Source: DASSCW01 sp036555005 | Lineage (GTDB): Bacteria; Chloroflexota; Limnocylindria; QHBO01 | Direction of reading: 5' to 3' | Length of the DNA stretch: 11,880 nt | NCBI GenBank assembly: GCA_036555005.1 | Contig: DATBME010000066.1 | Location: forward strand, 1 to 11,880 | Shown: positions 5,864 through 11,880 of the stretch, in pieces | How the letters are laid out: each line of letters begins with the position of its first letter | Numbering within the stretch: position 1 is the stretch's first letter | Notes under the pieces: generated by a model | Seen by the model: only the letters and a program-made list of their open reading frames with translations | Told to the model about the DNA's origin: nothing | Database searches by the model: none | Position numbers and translations under genes: made by a program

Positions 5864-7228
5864 CTACGCGCCGCCGGCCACGAAGGCCGCCGGCCCAACC
5901 CGATCCAGCAGGTTGGTGCTGATCTCCGCCTCCAGGAAGGCGGCGTTGTCGATCATCCCACGATGGAAGGGCAGGTTGGTCGCCAGTCCACCAACCTTGA
6001 ACTCGGCCAGCGCCCGGCGCGCCCGCGCCAGCGCGATCGGCCGCGTGTCGCCCCACACCACTAGCTTGGCCAGCAGCGAGTCGTAGAAGGGCGGCACCTC
6101 GTAGCCTGGGTAGAGGTGGGTGTCCACCCGCACGCCCGGCCCGCCAGGCAGCAGCAGCTCGTCGACCACGCCGGTCTGCGGTGAGAAGTTGTCGCTCGGA
6201 TCCTCCGCGTTGACGCGGAACTCGATGGCATGTCCGTCGAGCCGCACCTGCTCCTGGCTGACGGACAGGCGCTCACCGGCGGCCAGGCGGATCTGCTCCG
6301 CGATGAGGTCCAGCCCGGAGAGCATCTCGGTCACCGGGTGCTCGACCTGGATCCGGCAGTTGATCTCGATGAAGTAGAAGTTGCCGTCCCTGTCGAGCAG
6401 GAACTCCAGCGTGCCGGCGCTCTCGTAGCCGGCCGCCACCACCGCCCGGATGGCCAGGTCGCGCAGCCGCTCGCGCCCGGCATCGCCCATCGCCGGCGAC
6501 GGCGCCTCCTCGATGATCTTCTGGTGGCGGCGCTGGATGCTGCAGTCCCGCTCCCCCAGGTGGACGCCGTTGCCGTGCTGGTCGACCAGCACCTGCACCT
6601 CCACGTGGCGCGACTCCTCGATCCACTTCTCGAAGTAGATGCTGTCGTCGCCGAAGGCGGCCTGCGCCTCGGATCGGGCCAGCGGAAGGGAGGTCTCCAT
6701 CTCGCGCGGCGAGCGGATCAGGCGCATGCCGCGGCCGCCACCGCCGGCCGATGGCTTCAGCAGGACCGGGTAGCCCGCCTCCTGCGCCTGGTCCATGGCG
6801 TCACGCAGGTCGGTGATGATGCCTCGGCTGCCGGGCACGGTGGGCAGGCCATTGGCGGCCAGCATGCGGCGCACCGCGTACTTGCTGCTGAAGCGCTCGA
6901 GCACCTCCGCGCGCGGACCGATGAAGGCCAGGTCGTGCGCCGCGCAGACCTCGGCGAACCCGGCGTCCTCCGACAGGAAGCCGTAGCCCGGATGGATGGC
7001 GTCGCAGCCGGTGATCACCGCCGCCGACACCACCGCCGGCTGGTTCAGGTAGCTCTTGCGCGCCTCCGACGGGCCGATGCAGATCGCCTCGTCGGCCATG
7101 CGCACCGCCAGCGTGTCGTGGTCGGCCTCGCTGTAGGCCACCACGGCGGGGATGCCCAGGTCGCGGCAGGCGCGCAGGATGCGCACCGCGATCTCGCCGC
7201 GGTTAGCGATCAGGATCTTGCCGAACAT
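5864..7228 (-). CDS. accC: Biotin carboxylase subunit of acetyl-CoA carboxylase
   Basis: This 454-residue ATP-grasp enzyme carboxylates the biotin on AccB using bicarbonate and ATP. The N-terminal biotin-carboxylase fold opens with KILIANRGEIAVRI. The ATP-grasp domain has Lys158 before the glycine loop GGGGRG (162-167). HLGERDCSIQRRHQK contains Cys229 and Lys237, and Glu275 and Glu288 are the expected metal ligands. The catalytic loop reads EINCRIQVEHPVTE with Arg292 and Glu296 in place; Cys291 replaces the more usual Thr, a change I believe occurs in other lineages. Length matches E. coli AccC (449). It has no fused BCCP domain, so it needs a separate carrier. The ATG directly abuts the fabD TAG. 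Confidence 0.96.
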   Translation of the reverse strand: MFGKILIANRGEIAVRILRACRDLGIPAVVAYSEADHDTLAVRMADEAICIGPSEARKSYLNQPAVVSAAVITGCDAIHPGYGFLSEDAGFAEVCAAHDLAFIGPRAEVLERFSSKYAVRRMLAANGLPTVPGSRGIITDLRDAMDQAQEAGYPVLLKPSAGGGGRGMRLIRSPREMETSLPLARSEAQAAFGDDSIYFEKWIEESRHVEVQVLVDQHGNGVHLGERDCSIQRRHQKIIEEAPSPAMGDAGRERLRDLAIRAVVAAGYESAGTLEFLLDRDGNFYFIEINCRIQVEHPVTEMLSGLDLIAEQIRLAAGERLSVSQEQVRLDGHAIEFRVNAEDPSDNFSPQTGVVDELLLPGGPGVRVDTHLYPGYEVPPFYDSLLAKLVVWGDTRPIALARARRALAEFKVGGLATNLPFHRGMIDNAAFLEAEISTNLLDRVGPAAFVAGGA

Positions 7229-8194
7229 CTAGGCCGATGCCTCGGCCGGCACGGCGGCGAGCGCCCCCACGGTGTTGTCCAGGGTCGCCACGTCGCTCAC
7301 GTTGAGCGTGCGCGCCCCTGGCGCGATGCGTTTCACCATGCCGGTCAGCGCGCTGCCCGGTCCGCACTCGATGAAGGTGTCGACCCCGTCGTCGGTCATG
7401 CGGCGCACGCAGGCGACCCACTCCACCGGCGAGCGCACCTGCTCCGCCAGCAGGTTGCGGATGTGACTGGCATCGGTCACCGGCTCCGCGGTGACGTTGC
7501 TGACCACCGGTGGCGCGGCGTCGGACCAGGCCACCTCCTCGAAGGCGGTTCCCAGGGCGTCGCTCATCTCCGCCATCCACGGGGAGTGGAACGGCCCCGA
7601 TACCGGCAGCCCGATCAGGCGGCGCGCGCCGGCGGTCTTCAGCGCCTCTTCGGCATCCAGCAGGGCAGCCCGTGTGCCGGAGATGACCACCTGGCCCGGG
7701 GCGTTGTCATTGGCCACCACCAGGTCGGCGGGGCTGGCCACGGCCGCGATGGCGTTGGCAACCGCTTCCCGGTCCAGGCCGATCACCGCCGCCATGCCGC
7801 CATCCACCGTCGCGGCGGCCATCAGCTCGCCGCGTCGGGCGACCAGGCGAAGGGCGTCTGGCGCCGCCAACGTGCCGGCGGCCACCAGCGCGGCGTACTC
7901 GCCCACGGAGTGCCCGGCCAGGAACGCCGGCTCGATCGCCAGGCCGGCGCGGGCCGCCGCCGCGCGCAGCGCGGCCAGGCAGGCGAGCGACGTCGCGACC
8001 AGGGCGGGCTGCGTGTGCTGCGTCTGGTTCAGGCGCTCCTCGGGACCCAGCCAGGCGACCTCGCTCACCTGCCAGCCGAGCGCCTCGTCCGCCTGGCTGA
8101 AGACGGTGGCCGCCTCCGGCCAGGCCTCGGCCAGGTCGTGGCCCATGCCCAAGGTCTGTGACCCCTGCGGCGAGAAGAGGAGCGCCAGGCTCAC
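7229..8194 (-). CDS. fabD: Malonyl-CoA:ACP transacylase (FabD)
   Basis: This 321-residue enzyme transfers malonyl from CoA to acyl carrier protein, feeding FabH and FabF. The nucleophile elbow is GHSVGEY with Ser96. His203 lies in GPFHSPWM and Arg120/121 in LVARRGEL, at the spacing of E. coli Ser92, Arg117 and His201. The N-terminal oxyanion loop reads FSPQGSQTLGMG rather than the usual FPGQGSQ, but the key Gln11 is kept. Length is normal. The start is a GTG whose last two bases fall in the stop codon of the BCCP-like gene (GTGA), so the two genes are translationally linked. Malonyl-CoA made by the carboxylase is used here at once, which fits its place in the operon. Confidence 0.95.
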   Translation of the reverse strand: MSLALLFSPQGSQTLGMGHDLAEAWPEAATVFSQADEALGWQVSEVAWLGPEERLNQTQHTQPALVATSLACLAALRAAAARAGLAIEPAFLAGHSVGEYAALVAAGTLAAPDALRLVARRGELMAAATVDGGMAAVIGLDREAVANAIAAVASPADLVVANDNAPGQVVISGTRAALLDAEEALKTAGARRLIGLPVSGPFHSPWMAEMSDALGTAFEEVAWSDAAPPVVSNVTAEPVTDASHIRNLLAEQVRSPVEWVACVRRMTDDGVDTFIECGPGSALTGMVKRIAPGARTLNVSDVATLDNTVGALAAVPAEASA

Positions 8195-8679
8195 TCCACC
8201 GGCTCCAGCTCGATCAGCAGCTGTCCGTACTCGACCGGCTCGCCGGCCTCGGTCACCAGGTTGCGCACCGTGCCGCTGCGCGGCGCCCGCACGTCGTGGC
8301 GCACGCCCAGCATCTCCACGTGGCCCAGATCGTCACCCTTGTCGACGGCCAGCCCCGGGCCCAGGCCGTCGGCATAGGCAAAGAAGCCGACCGCGGGGGA
8401 GGTGACGCCGTGCGTTGCCTTGCCGGCGGTCGGAGGCGCGCCGGCTGCCTCCGGCCCGGAGCTCGCCTGGCTGGAGCTCCCGCTGGTGCTGGCGACGACC
8501 CGCGGGCCGCCGGGCGCTGGGCGACTGGCATCGGGGCTGGCCGCCACCCGCACTCGCAGGGAGCCGGAGCGCACCTCCAGCTCGCCAAGCCCGCTGCGCC
8601 GGAGTCGCTCTGTCAGCTCCGGCACCAGCTCATTGGCCGCCCGGGCGATCTGCTCCAGCTCGGCGTCGTGATCGGTCAA
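8191..8679 (-). CDS. Lysine-less BCCP paralogue (BADC-like), predicted non-biotinylated
   Basis: This 162-residue protein has the layout of BCCP. An N-terminal segment, SGLGELEVRSGSLRVRVA (29-46), parallels the accB product; a Ser/Gly/Ala/Pro-rich linker (about 48-88) and a biotinyl-type domain (about 90-160, ending GEPVEYGQLLIELEP) follow. Aligned without gaps to the accB product, IGLIEAMKLFNEI becomes LGHVEMLGVRHDV, so Gly125 replaces the biotinyl lysine and the EAMK motif is gone. It cannot carry biotin at that site. Plant BADC proteins are BCCP paralogues with the same loss, and they modulate heteromeric acetyl-CoA carboxylase. A similar structural or inhibitory role is my inference. The start is most likely TTG 8679, overlapping the accA TGA, with GAGGG upstream; no ATG is available before the domain. 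The end overlaps fabD. Confidence 0.88.
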   Translation of the reverse strand: MTDHDAELEQIARAANELVPELTERLRRSGLGELEVRSGSLRVRVAASPDASRPAPGGPRVVASTSGSSSQASSGPEAAGAPPTAGKATHGVTSPAVGFFAYADGLGPGLAVDKGDDLGHVEMLGVRHDVRAPRSGTVRNLVTEAGEPVEYGQLLIELEPVE

Positions 8680-9683
8680 TTCTCGCCCTCGTTCGTACCA
8701 TCGTCGGCGCCACTCGGCCAGATCTCGCTCCAGCGCGGCGTGCGCACGCCGGGGATCCGCAGCAGGCGCCCGATGCGCCCGCGCAGGGTGACCGGCTCCA
8801 GCAACGCAGCGGCCTCGCCCTCCGCCTCCAGGACCAGGCCGATGGATCGCAGGCGAGCATACCGGCTCGTGAGCAGGGCCTCCGGCTCGACCCGGCTGAC
8901 GCGCTGCAGGTGGCCGATGATGGCGGCCTTGACGGCGCGGGCGGTCGCGCCGGGATCGGCCTGGGCGCCATCCTTCGGCTCGTCGATGATGGCGTCGACC
9001 ACCCCCAGCTCCAGCTGGTCGGCGGCGGTCATGCGCATGGCCGCGGCGGCGACCGGGGCCTTCTCCGGGTCGCGCCACAGGATGGAGGCACACCCCTCGG
9101 GCGAGATGACGGAGTAGACGGCGTTCTCCAGCGCCAGCACCGCGTCGCCGACCCCGATCGCCAGCGCCCCGCCGGAGCCGCCCTCGCCGAGCACCACCAC
9201 CACGATCGGCACCTGCAGGCCGGTCATCAGCTTGATGCTGGTGGCGATCGCCTCGGCCTGGCCTCGCTCCTCGGCGGCCGGGCCCGGGAAGGCGCCGGCC
9301 GTATCCAGGAAGGTGATCAGCGGCATCCCCAGCTTCTCGGCCAGGCGCATGAGCCGCTGGGCCTTGCGGAATCCCTCGGGGTGGGGGGACCCGAAATTGC
9401 GCTGGATGTTCGAGTCGGTATCGGTTCCCTTCTGGTGCCCCAGCACCATCACCGGCCGTCCCTCGAGCAGCGCCGGGCCGCCCACCAGCGCCGGATCGTC
9501 GCGGAAGGACCGATCGCCGTGGAGCTCCACGAAGCCGTCGAAGATGCGGCTCACCAGGTCCAGGGTCCGCGGCCGCTGGGGGTGACGCGCCAGCTGCACG
9601 CTCCGCCAGGCGGCGTCGATCGCCGCCTCATCGGGCTCGGCGACGGCGATCGGCTCCAGCGCCGGCGGCGGCATGTCGGTCAT
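8676..9683 (-). CDS. accA: Acetyl-CoA carboxylase carboxyltransferase subunit alpha
   Basis: This 335-residue crotonase-fold subunit pairs with AccD to move the carboxyl group from biotin to acetyl-CoA. AccA hallmarks appear in order: RPRTLDLVSRIFDGFVELHG (37-56), GDRSFRDDPALVGG, GHQKGTDT (82-89), FGSPHPEGFRKAQRLM, FLDTAGAFPG, GEGGSGGALAIG (167-177) with the oxyanion-forming glycines, and SPEGCASILWRD. After about residue 300 it carries a basic then acidic tail (RGRIGRLLRIPG, later DDGTNEGEN) somewhat beyond the E. coli length of 319. The frame is open far upstream, but ATG 9683 overlaps the accD stop as ATGA and gives the normal N-terminal helix, so that start is firm. Confidence 0.95.
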   Translation of the reverse strand: MTDMPPPALEPIAVAEPDEAAIDAAWRSVQLARHPQRPRTLDLVSRIFDGFVELHGDRSFRDDPALVGGPALLEGRPVMVLGHQKGTDTDSNIQRNFGSPHPEGFRKAQRLMRLAEKLGMPLITFLDTAGAFPGPAAEERGQAEAIATSIKLMTGLQVPIVVVVLGEGGSGGALAIGVGDAVLALENAVYSVISPEGCASILWRDPEKAPVAAAAMRMTAADQLELGVVDAIIDEPKDGAQADPGATARAVKAAIIGHLQRVSRVEPEALLTSRYARLRSIGLVLEAEGEAAALLEPVTLRGRIGRLLRIPGVRTPRWSEIWPSGADDGTNEGEN

Positions 9684-10699
9684 GGCTGCCGCTCCTCGGC
9701 CTCTCGCCGGGTGGCTGGCTGCTGGGGGCCGCTGCCGTTGGTGTCGTCGCCCGGCTGCGGCTCCACGTCGATCCCGATCGTCTCGCTCACCGCGCCGCCC
9801 ACCCGCTCGGCAAGGCCGGAGAGCATGCCGATCGGGCCCCAGCCGCGCTGCTCGCCCTGCGCCCAGGCCTCGGCGGCGGGGGCCGGCGGCAACACGCGCA
9901 CCAGCCGGGCCAGCGTGGCGCGCAGCTCGGAGCGCGGGACCACCAGGTCCACGAAGCCGTGGTCCATCAGGAACTCGGCGCTCTGGAACCCCTGCGGCAG
10001 CTCCTCGCCGACGGTCCCGCTGGCGACCCGCGCGCCGGCAAAGCCGATCAGTGCCCGCGGCTCGGCGATGATCACGTCGCCCAGGCTGGCGAAGCTGGCC
10101 AGCACGCCGCCAGTGGTCGGATCGGTCAGCACGCTGATGAACGGGATGCCGGCGGTGTCCATCCTGGCCAGCGGCGCCGTGGTCTTGGCCAGCTGCAGCA
10201 GGGACAGGGTCCCCTCCTGCATGCGGGCCCCGCCCGAGGCGGAGATGACGATCGCCGGGATTCGCTCGGTCAGCGCGGCTTCGAAGCAGCGGGCGACCTT
10301 CTCGCCGACGACGCTGCCCATGCTGCCGCCCATGAAGCGGAAGTCGAACAGGCCGATGGCGACCGGGTGCCCATCGATGCGCCCGGTCCCCCACACGGCC
10401 GCCTCGCGCAGGCCGGTCTTGATCCCGGCCGCCTCCAGGCGGGCGGGGTAGGGCTTCTGGTCCTGGAAGCCCAACGGGTCGCCGGAGGCGAGGCCCGCAT
10501 CGCGCTCCACGAACGAGCGCTCATCGAGCAGCAGGTCGATCCGCTCGCCGATGCCCATCCGGAAGTGGTGCCCGCAGGTGGGGCAGACGCGCAGGTTGCG
10601 CTCGAGCTGGCGGTTGAAGATCTGCGACTCGCAGCTCGGGCACTTGGTCCAGGCATCGGCCGGGGCGTCACGGCGGCGGAGCGGGAACTTGATGCGCAT
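9680..10699 (-). CDS. accD: Acetyl-CoA carboxylase carboxyltransferase subunit beta
   Basis: This 339-residue subunit forms the acetyl-CoA side of the carboxyltransferase with AccA. It begins with a four-cysteine zinc ribbon (Cys20, Cys23, Cys39, Cys42; CPSC and CPTCGHH), as in bacterial AccD. The crotonase-type core includes FDFRFMGGSMGSVVGEK, SASGGARMQEG and LTDPTTGGV, the usual acetyl-CoA site. From about residue 280 there is a tail of roughly 60 residues, rich in Gly, Pro, Glu and Gln, that looks disordered and makes the protein longer than E. coli AccD (304). AGGG stands seven bases before ATG 10699. The gene starts only eight bases after the membrane protein gene stop, which puts it in the same transcript as the sigma-factor genes unless an internal promoter exists. 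Confidence 0.96.
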   Translation of the reverse strand: MRIKFPLRRRDAPADAWTKCPSCESQIFNRQLERNLRVCPTCGHHFRMGIGERIDLLLDERSFVERDAGLASGDPLGFQDQKPYPARLEAAGIKTGLREAAVWGTGRIDGHPVAIGLFDFRFMGGSMGSVVGEKVARCFEAALTERIPAIVISASGGARMQEGTLSLLQLAKTTAPLARMDTAGIPFISVLTDPTTGGVLASFASLGDVIIAEPRALIGFAGARVASGTVGEELPQGFQSAEFLMDHGFVDLVVPRSELRATLARLVRVLPPAPAAEAWAQGEQRGWGPIGMLSGLAERVGGAVSETIGIDVEPQPGDDTNGSGPQQPATRREAEERQP

Positions 10700-10707
10700 C
10701 GGTCGCC

Positions 10708-11148
10708 CTACCGGTGCCCGGCTCGCAGGCTCAGGGCGCCGTGACGTCGCGACCGCCAGACCGCCACGGCCGTCACCGTCACGCCCACGGCGGCGGATGA
10801 GACCGCGCCAGCCGCGATCAGCCGGCCCGGATGGCGCAGCTCCCGCCGCGCGAACGCCTCCAGCGCGTCGACCGCCGCATCGACCCGCCGGCGCTGGGTG
10901 ATCTGCGCCAGCAGTCGGGCGTCCAGGGCGTCGCCGCCGGGGATGGGCGGCAGGGCGGCGCGCACGAGCGCGGCGGCCTCCAGCAGTGGAGCCGTGGCGC
11001 GATCGGCGACCGGCCGATCGCCGGCCATCAGCCGCTCGACGGCGTGCTCCAGGCGTTCCGCCTGGCTGCGGGGTGTCACGAATGGCTGCTCCGTGGACAG
11101 GGATGGGTCAACGGTTGGCGGGGAAGGGCCCCTCATCCTAGCCAACAC
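10708..11148 (-). CDS. One-pass membrane protein, putative anti-sigma factor (DUF5667-like)
   Basis: The protein has up to 146 residues. A helical cytoplasmic-looking region (about 28-103) contains RLEHAVERLMAGDRP, LLEAAALVRAALPPIPGG and LDARLLAQI, followed by one membrane span (about 109-131) and a short Arg/His-rich tail. The pattern of short helix, a [VL]R..LPP.P turn and a further helix recalls DUF5667 proteins encoded beside ECF sigma factors. No HxxxCxxC zinc anti-sigma motif is present. Location after a sigma gene supports an anti-sigma or membrane-sensor role, but this is inference. The start is unsure: GTG 11148 has no good ribosome site and sits at the foot of a small hairpin, while ATG 11136 (MRGPSPPT) is equally likely. 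It ends eight bases before accD. Confidence 0.65.
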   Translation of the reverse strand: MLARMRGPSPPTVDPSLSTEQPFVTPRSQAERLEHAVERLMAGDRPVADRATAPLLEAAALVRAALPPIPGGDALDARLLAQITQRRRVDAAVDALEAFARRELRHPGRLIAAGAVSSAAVGVTVTAVAVWRSRRHGALSLRAGHR

Positions 11149-11160
11149 CGCCAGCGGCGG
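11148..11160 (-). other. Small hairpin at the start of the anti-sigma candidate
   Basis: CCGCC and GGCGG pair around a three-base loop between the stop of the 136-residue gene and the next start. It touches the GTG at 11148, so it could hide that codon or bring the upstream AAGGGG closer to the start region. It has no T tract. Short GC hairpins are frequent by chance at this base composition. Confidence 0.25.
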
Positions 11161-11164
11161 ACTG

Positions 11165-11575
11165 TTACCCCTTTCGCCTTCGGAAGTGAAAGCGGCTACC
11201 CCTGGATCGCTTCCGCTGCGGTCCGGAATTGCAGGTCACCGTGGTGAACTCGGCGCCGATCGGATTTCCGCGGTGATCGAGATCAATCACGATCTCCTCA
11301 GTCTCACTCTGGACGACGGGGTTGGAGCGCCATCTCCGGCGGGGCAACCTGTCAGCGAATTGAAGGTAGCTCTGGCACCCCCAAGCTGCCCGTCGAATGC
11401 CCTGAAAGCGCGCCGCCAGCTCGTCATCGGCGCCGAACCGCCCGTTGCGGATGAATGTCACGAGTCCGCTCGGATCCAGATCGAAGAACTCGAGCTCGTC
11501 GTCGGCCAAGTGGTGGTCTGGACGCGTGCCCGGCAGCGAGTTGTACAGGGTCACCCGAGCGTCAACCGCGGGCAC
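11165..11575 (-). CDS. Unrecognised 136-residue protein between sigma and anti-sigma genes
   Basis: The frame starts at GTG 11575, overlapping the sigma-factor stop by 14 bases, and ends 16 bases before the next gene. The N-terminal half is mildly acidic (HHLADDELEFFDLDPSG, 21-37). The segment EEIVIDLDHRGNPIGAEF resembles the core of DUF2283-type small domains (acidic strand, DxDxxGxxxGxE), and the tail is strongly basic (RKRSRGSRFHFRRRKG). There is no signal peptide or membrane segment. About three quarters of third positions are G or C, clearly lower than in neighbouring genes but well above random, so it may be young, transferred or weakly constrained. Without it the operon would have a gap of about 400 bases. 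I do not know its function; a sigma-linked accessory role is only suggested by position. Confidence 0.55.
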   Translation of the reverse strand: MPAVDARVTLYNSLPGTRPDHHLADDELEFFDLDPSGLVTFIRNGRFGADDELAARFQGIRRAAWGCQSYLQFADRLPRRRWRSNPVVQSETEEIVIDLDHRGNPIGAEFTTVTCNSGPQRKRSRGSRFHFRRRKG

Positions 11576-11880
11576 TCAGCCGTGCCGCCAGCTCGCGCAG
11601 CGAGCGATGGAGCAGCACGCGGACCGCGCCGGGTGATCGGTCCAGGACCTCGGCGATCTCGTTGGTCGTCAGGTCGTCGACGAAGCGCAGCAGGATCACC
11701 TGGCGCCGGTCGTCGGGCATCTGGGCGACCACCCGCCGGATCTCGCGCAGCTCGTCGGCGAGCGCCACCTGGCCCGCCGGATCGGCGTCCGGAGCCGGTC
11801 GCTCGAAGTCATCCGGCAGCCGCTCGGTCCGCTTGCGCGCCCGGCTGCGGTGCGCGTTGGCGATGGTGTTGTGCGCGATG
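11562..11880 (-). CDS. ECF-type RNA polymerase sigma factor, C-terminal part
   Basis: The frame is open from the right edge to TGA 11562; the start lies outside the window and 105 residues are visible. The first residues, IAHNTIANAHRSRARKR, match the end of sigma region 2 (recognition of the -10 element). After a 30-residue acidic, Pro-rich linker comes region 4: MPDDRRQVILLRFVDDLTTN, then EIAEVLDRSPGAVRVLLHRS (helix-turn-helix reading the -35 element), ending SLRELAARL. No C-terminal SnoaL-type extension is present. An in-frame GTG at 11768 would leave only region 4 and is not a credible start. The downstream membrane protein is its likely anti-sigma partner. Its target promoters are unknown, but it heads the same gene string as the fatty-acid operon. 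Confidence 0.92.
   Translation of the reverse strand, partial: IAHNTIANAHRSRARKRTERLPDDFERPAPDADPAGQVALADELREIRRVVAQMPDDRRQVILLRFVDDLTTNEIAEVLDRSPGAVRVLLHRSLRELAARLSARG

Noticed and set aside
6345..6365. Cys291 replacing Thr in the AccC catalytic loop (NCRIQVEH instead of NTRIQVEH) as a sign of altered activity
   Set aside because: All catalytic and metal-binding residues around it are kept, and I believe the same change occurs in other biotin carboxylases, so it is treated as normal variation.
6230..8161. A 643-codon open frame on the plus strand opposite accC and fabD
   Set aside because: It lies antisense to two complete enzymes with intact motifs. Its residues are dominated by Arg, Gly, Ala, His and Gln, as expected for the complement of high-GC coding sequence, and it resembles no family.
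9684..10394. Upstream extension of the accA frame into accD
   Set aside because: The extension is Arg/Gly/Ala-rich out-of-frame sequence inside the conserved accD core. The ATGA overlap at 9683 gives a normal AccA N-terminus.
8415..10451. A 678-codon plus-strand open frame opposite accA and accD
   Set aside because: It is an antisense shadow of two well-conserved carboxyltransferase genes. Long stop-free stretches are expected at this GC content.
1..11880. CRISPR arrays, tRNA or rRNA genes, insertion sequences, phage genes, riboswitches
   Set aside because: No regular spaced repeats, cloverleaf-like segments, transposase or integrase motifs, or recognisable aptamer cores were found. Gene-free stretches total only a few hundred bases.

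Overview
The window is very GC-rich with a strong G/C preference at third codon positions, and it is almost wholly coding. All but one of the confident genes read on the minus strand. It suggests a free-living, aerobic, high-GC Gram-positive-related bacterium. My best guess is Chloroflexota (Limnocylindria/Ellin6529-like), with Actinobacteriota as the alternative. The guess rests on a four-subunit acetyl-CoA carboxylase with separate accA, accB, accC and accD (actinobacteria usually use fused or AccA3-type subunits) together with an actinobacterial-style nickel superoxide dismutase and a DUF5667-like anti-sigma candidate. It is inference only; no rRNA or other marker is present.

Reading in the direction of transcription, from the right edge leftward: (1) 11880-10708 holds the 3' part of an ECF-type sigma factor gene, an unrecognised 136-residue protein, and a one-pass membrane protein that looks like an anti-sigma factor. 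(2) 10699-1714 is a tightly packed fatty-acid initiation and elongation operon: accD, accA, a BCCP-like gene, fabD, accC, fabZ, fabF, accB, fabH, fabG. Most junctions overlap by 1-8 bases (ATGA, TTGA, GTGA, TGATG) or abut, so translation is probably coupled throughout. Together the genes make malonyl-CoA, load malonyl-ACP, prime the chain, condense, reduce the keto group and dehydrate. The acyl carrier protein and the enoyl reductase are not in the window. (3) 1604-737 holds sodN and sodX: a nickel superoxide dismutase and the protease that exposes its Ni-binding N-terminus. (4) 529-736 is a short non-coding stretch between converging genes with several short repeats. (5) 175-528 is the only convincing plus-strand gene, a small receiver-like protein. 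A minus-strand gene with a leaderless-looking start runs off the left edge.

The most interesting item is the second BCCP paralogue at 8191-8679. It keeps the N-terminal region and the biotinyl-domain fold of BCCP, but glycine occupies the position of the biotinylated lysine, and it appears to start at a TTG codon overlapping the accA stop. The true BCCP, with EAMKL, lies about 4 kb further down the same operon. A lysine-less BCCP beside a normal one resembles the plant BADC proteins, which take BCCP places in heteromeric acetyl-CoA carboxylase and restrain or organise it. A bacterial counterpart encoded inside the operon it would control is the strongest candidate here for a poorly described system. 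The sigma/anti-sigma module placed 8 bases upstream of accD is a second possible layer of control over membrane lipid synthesis.
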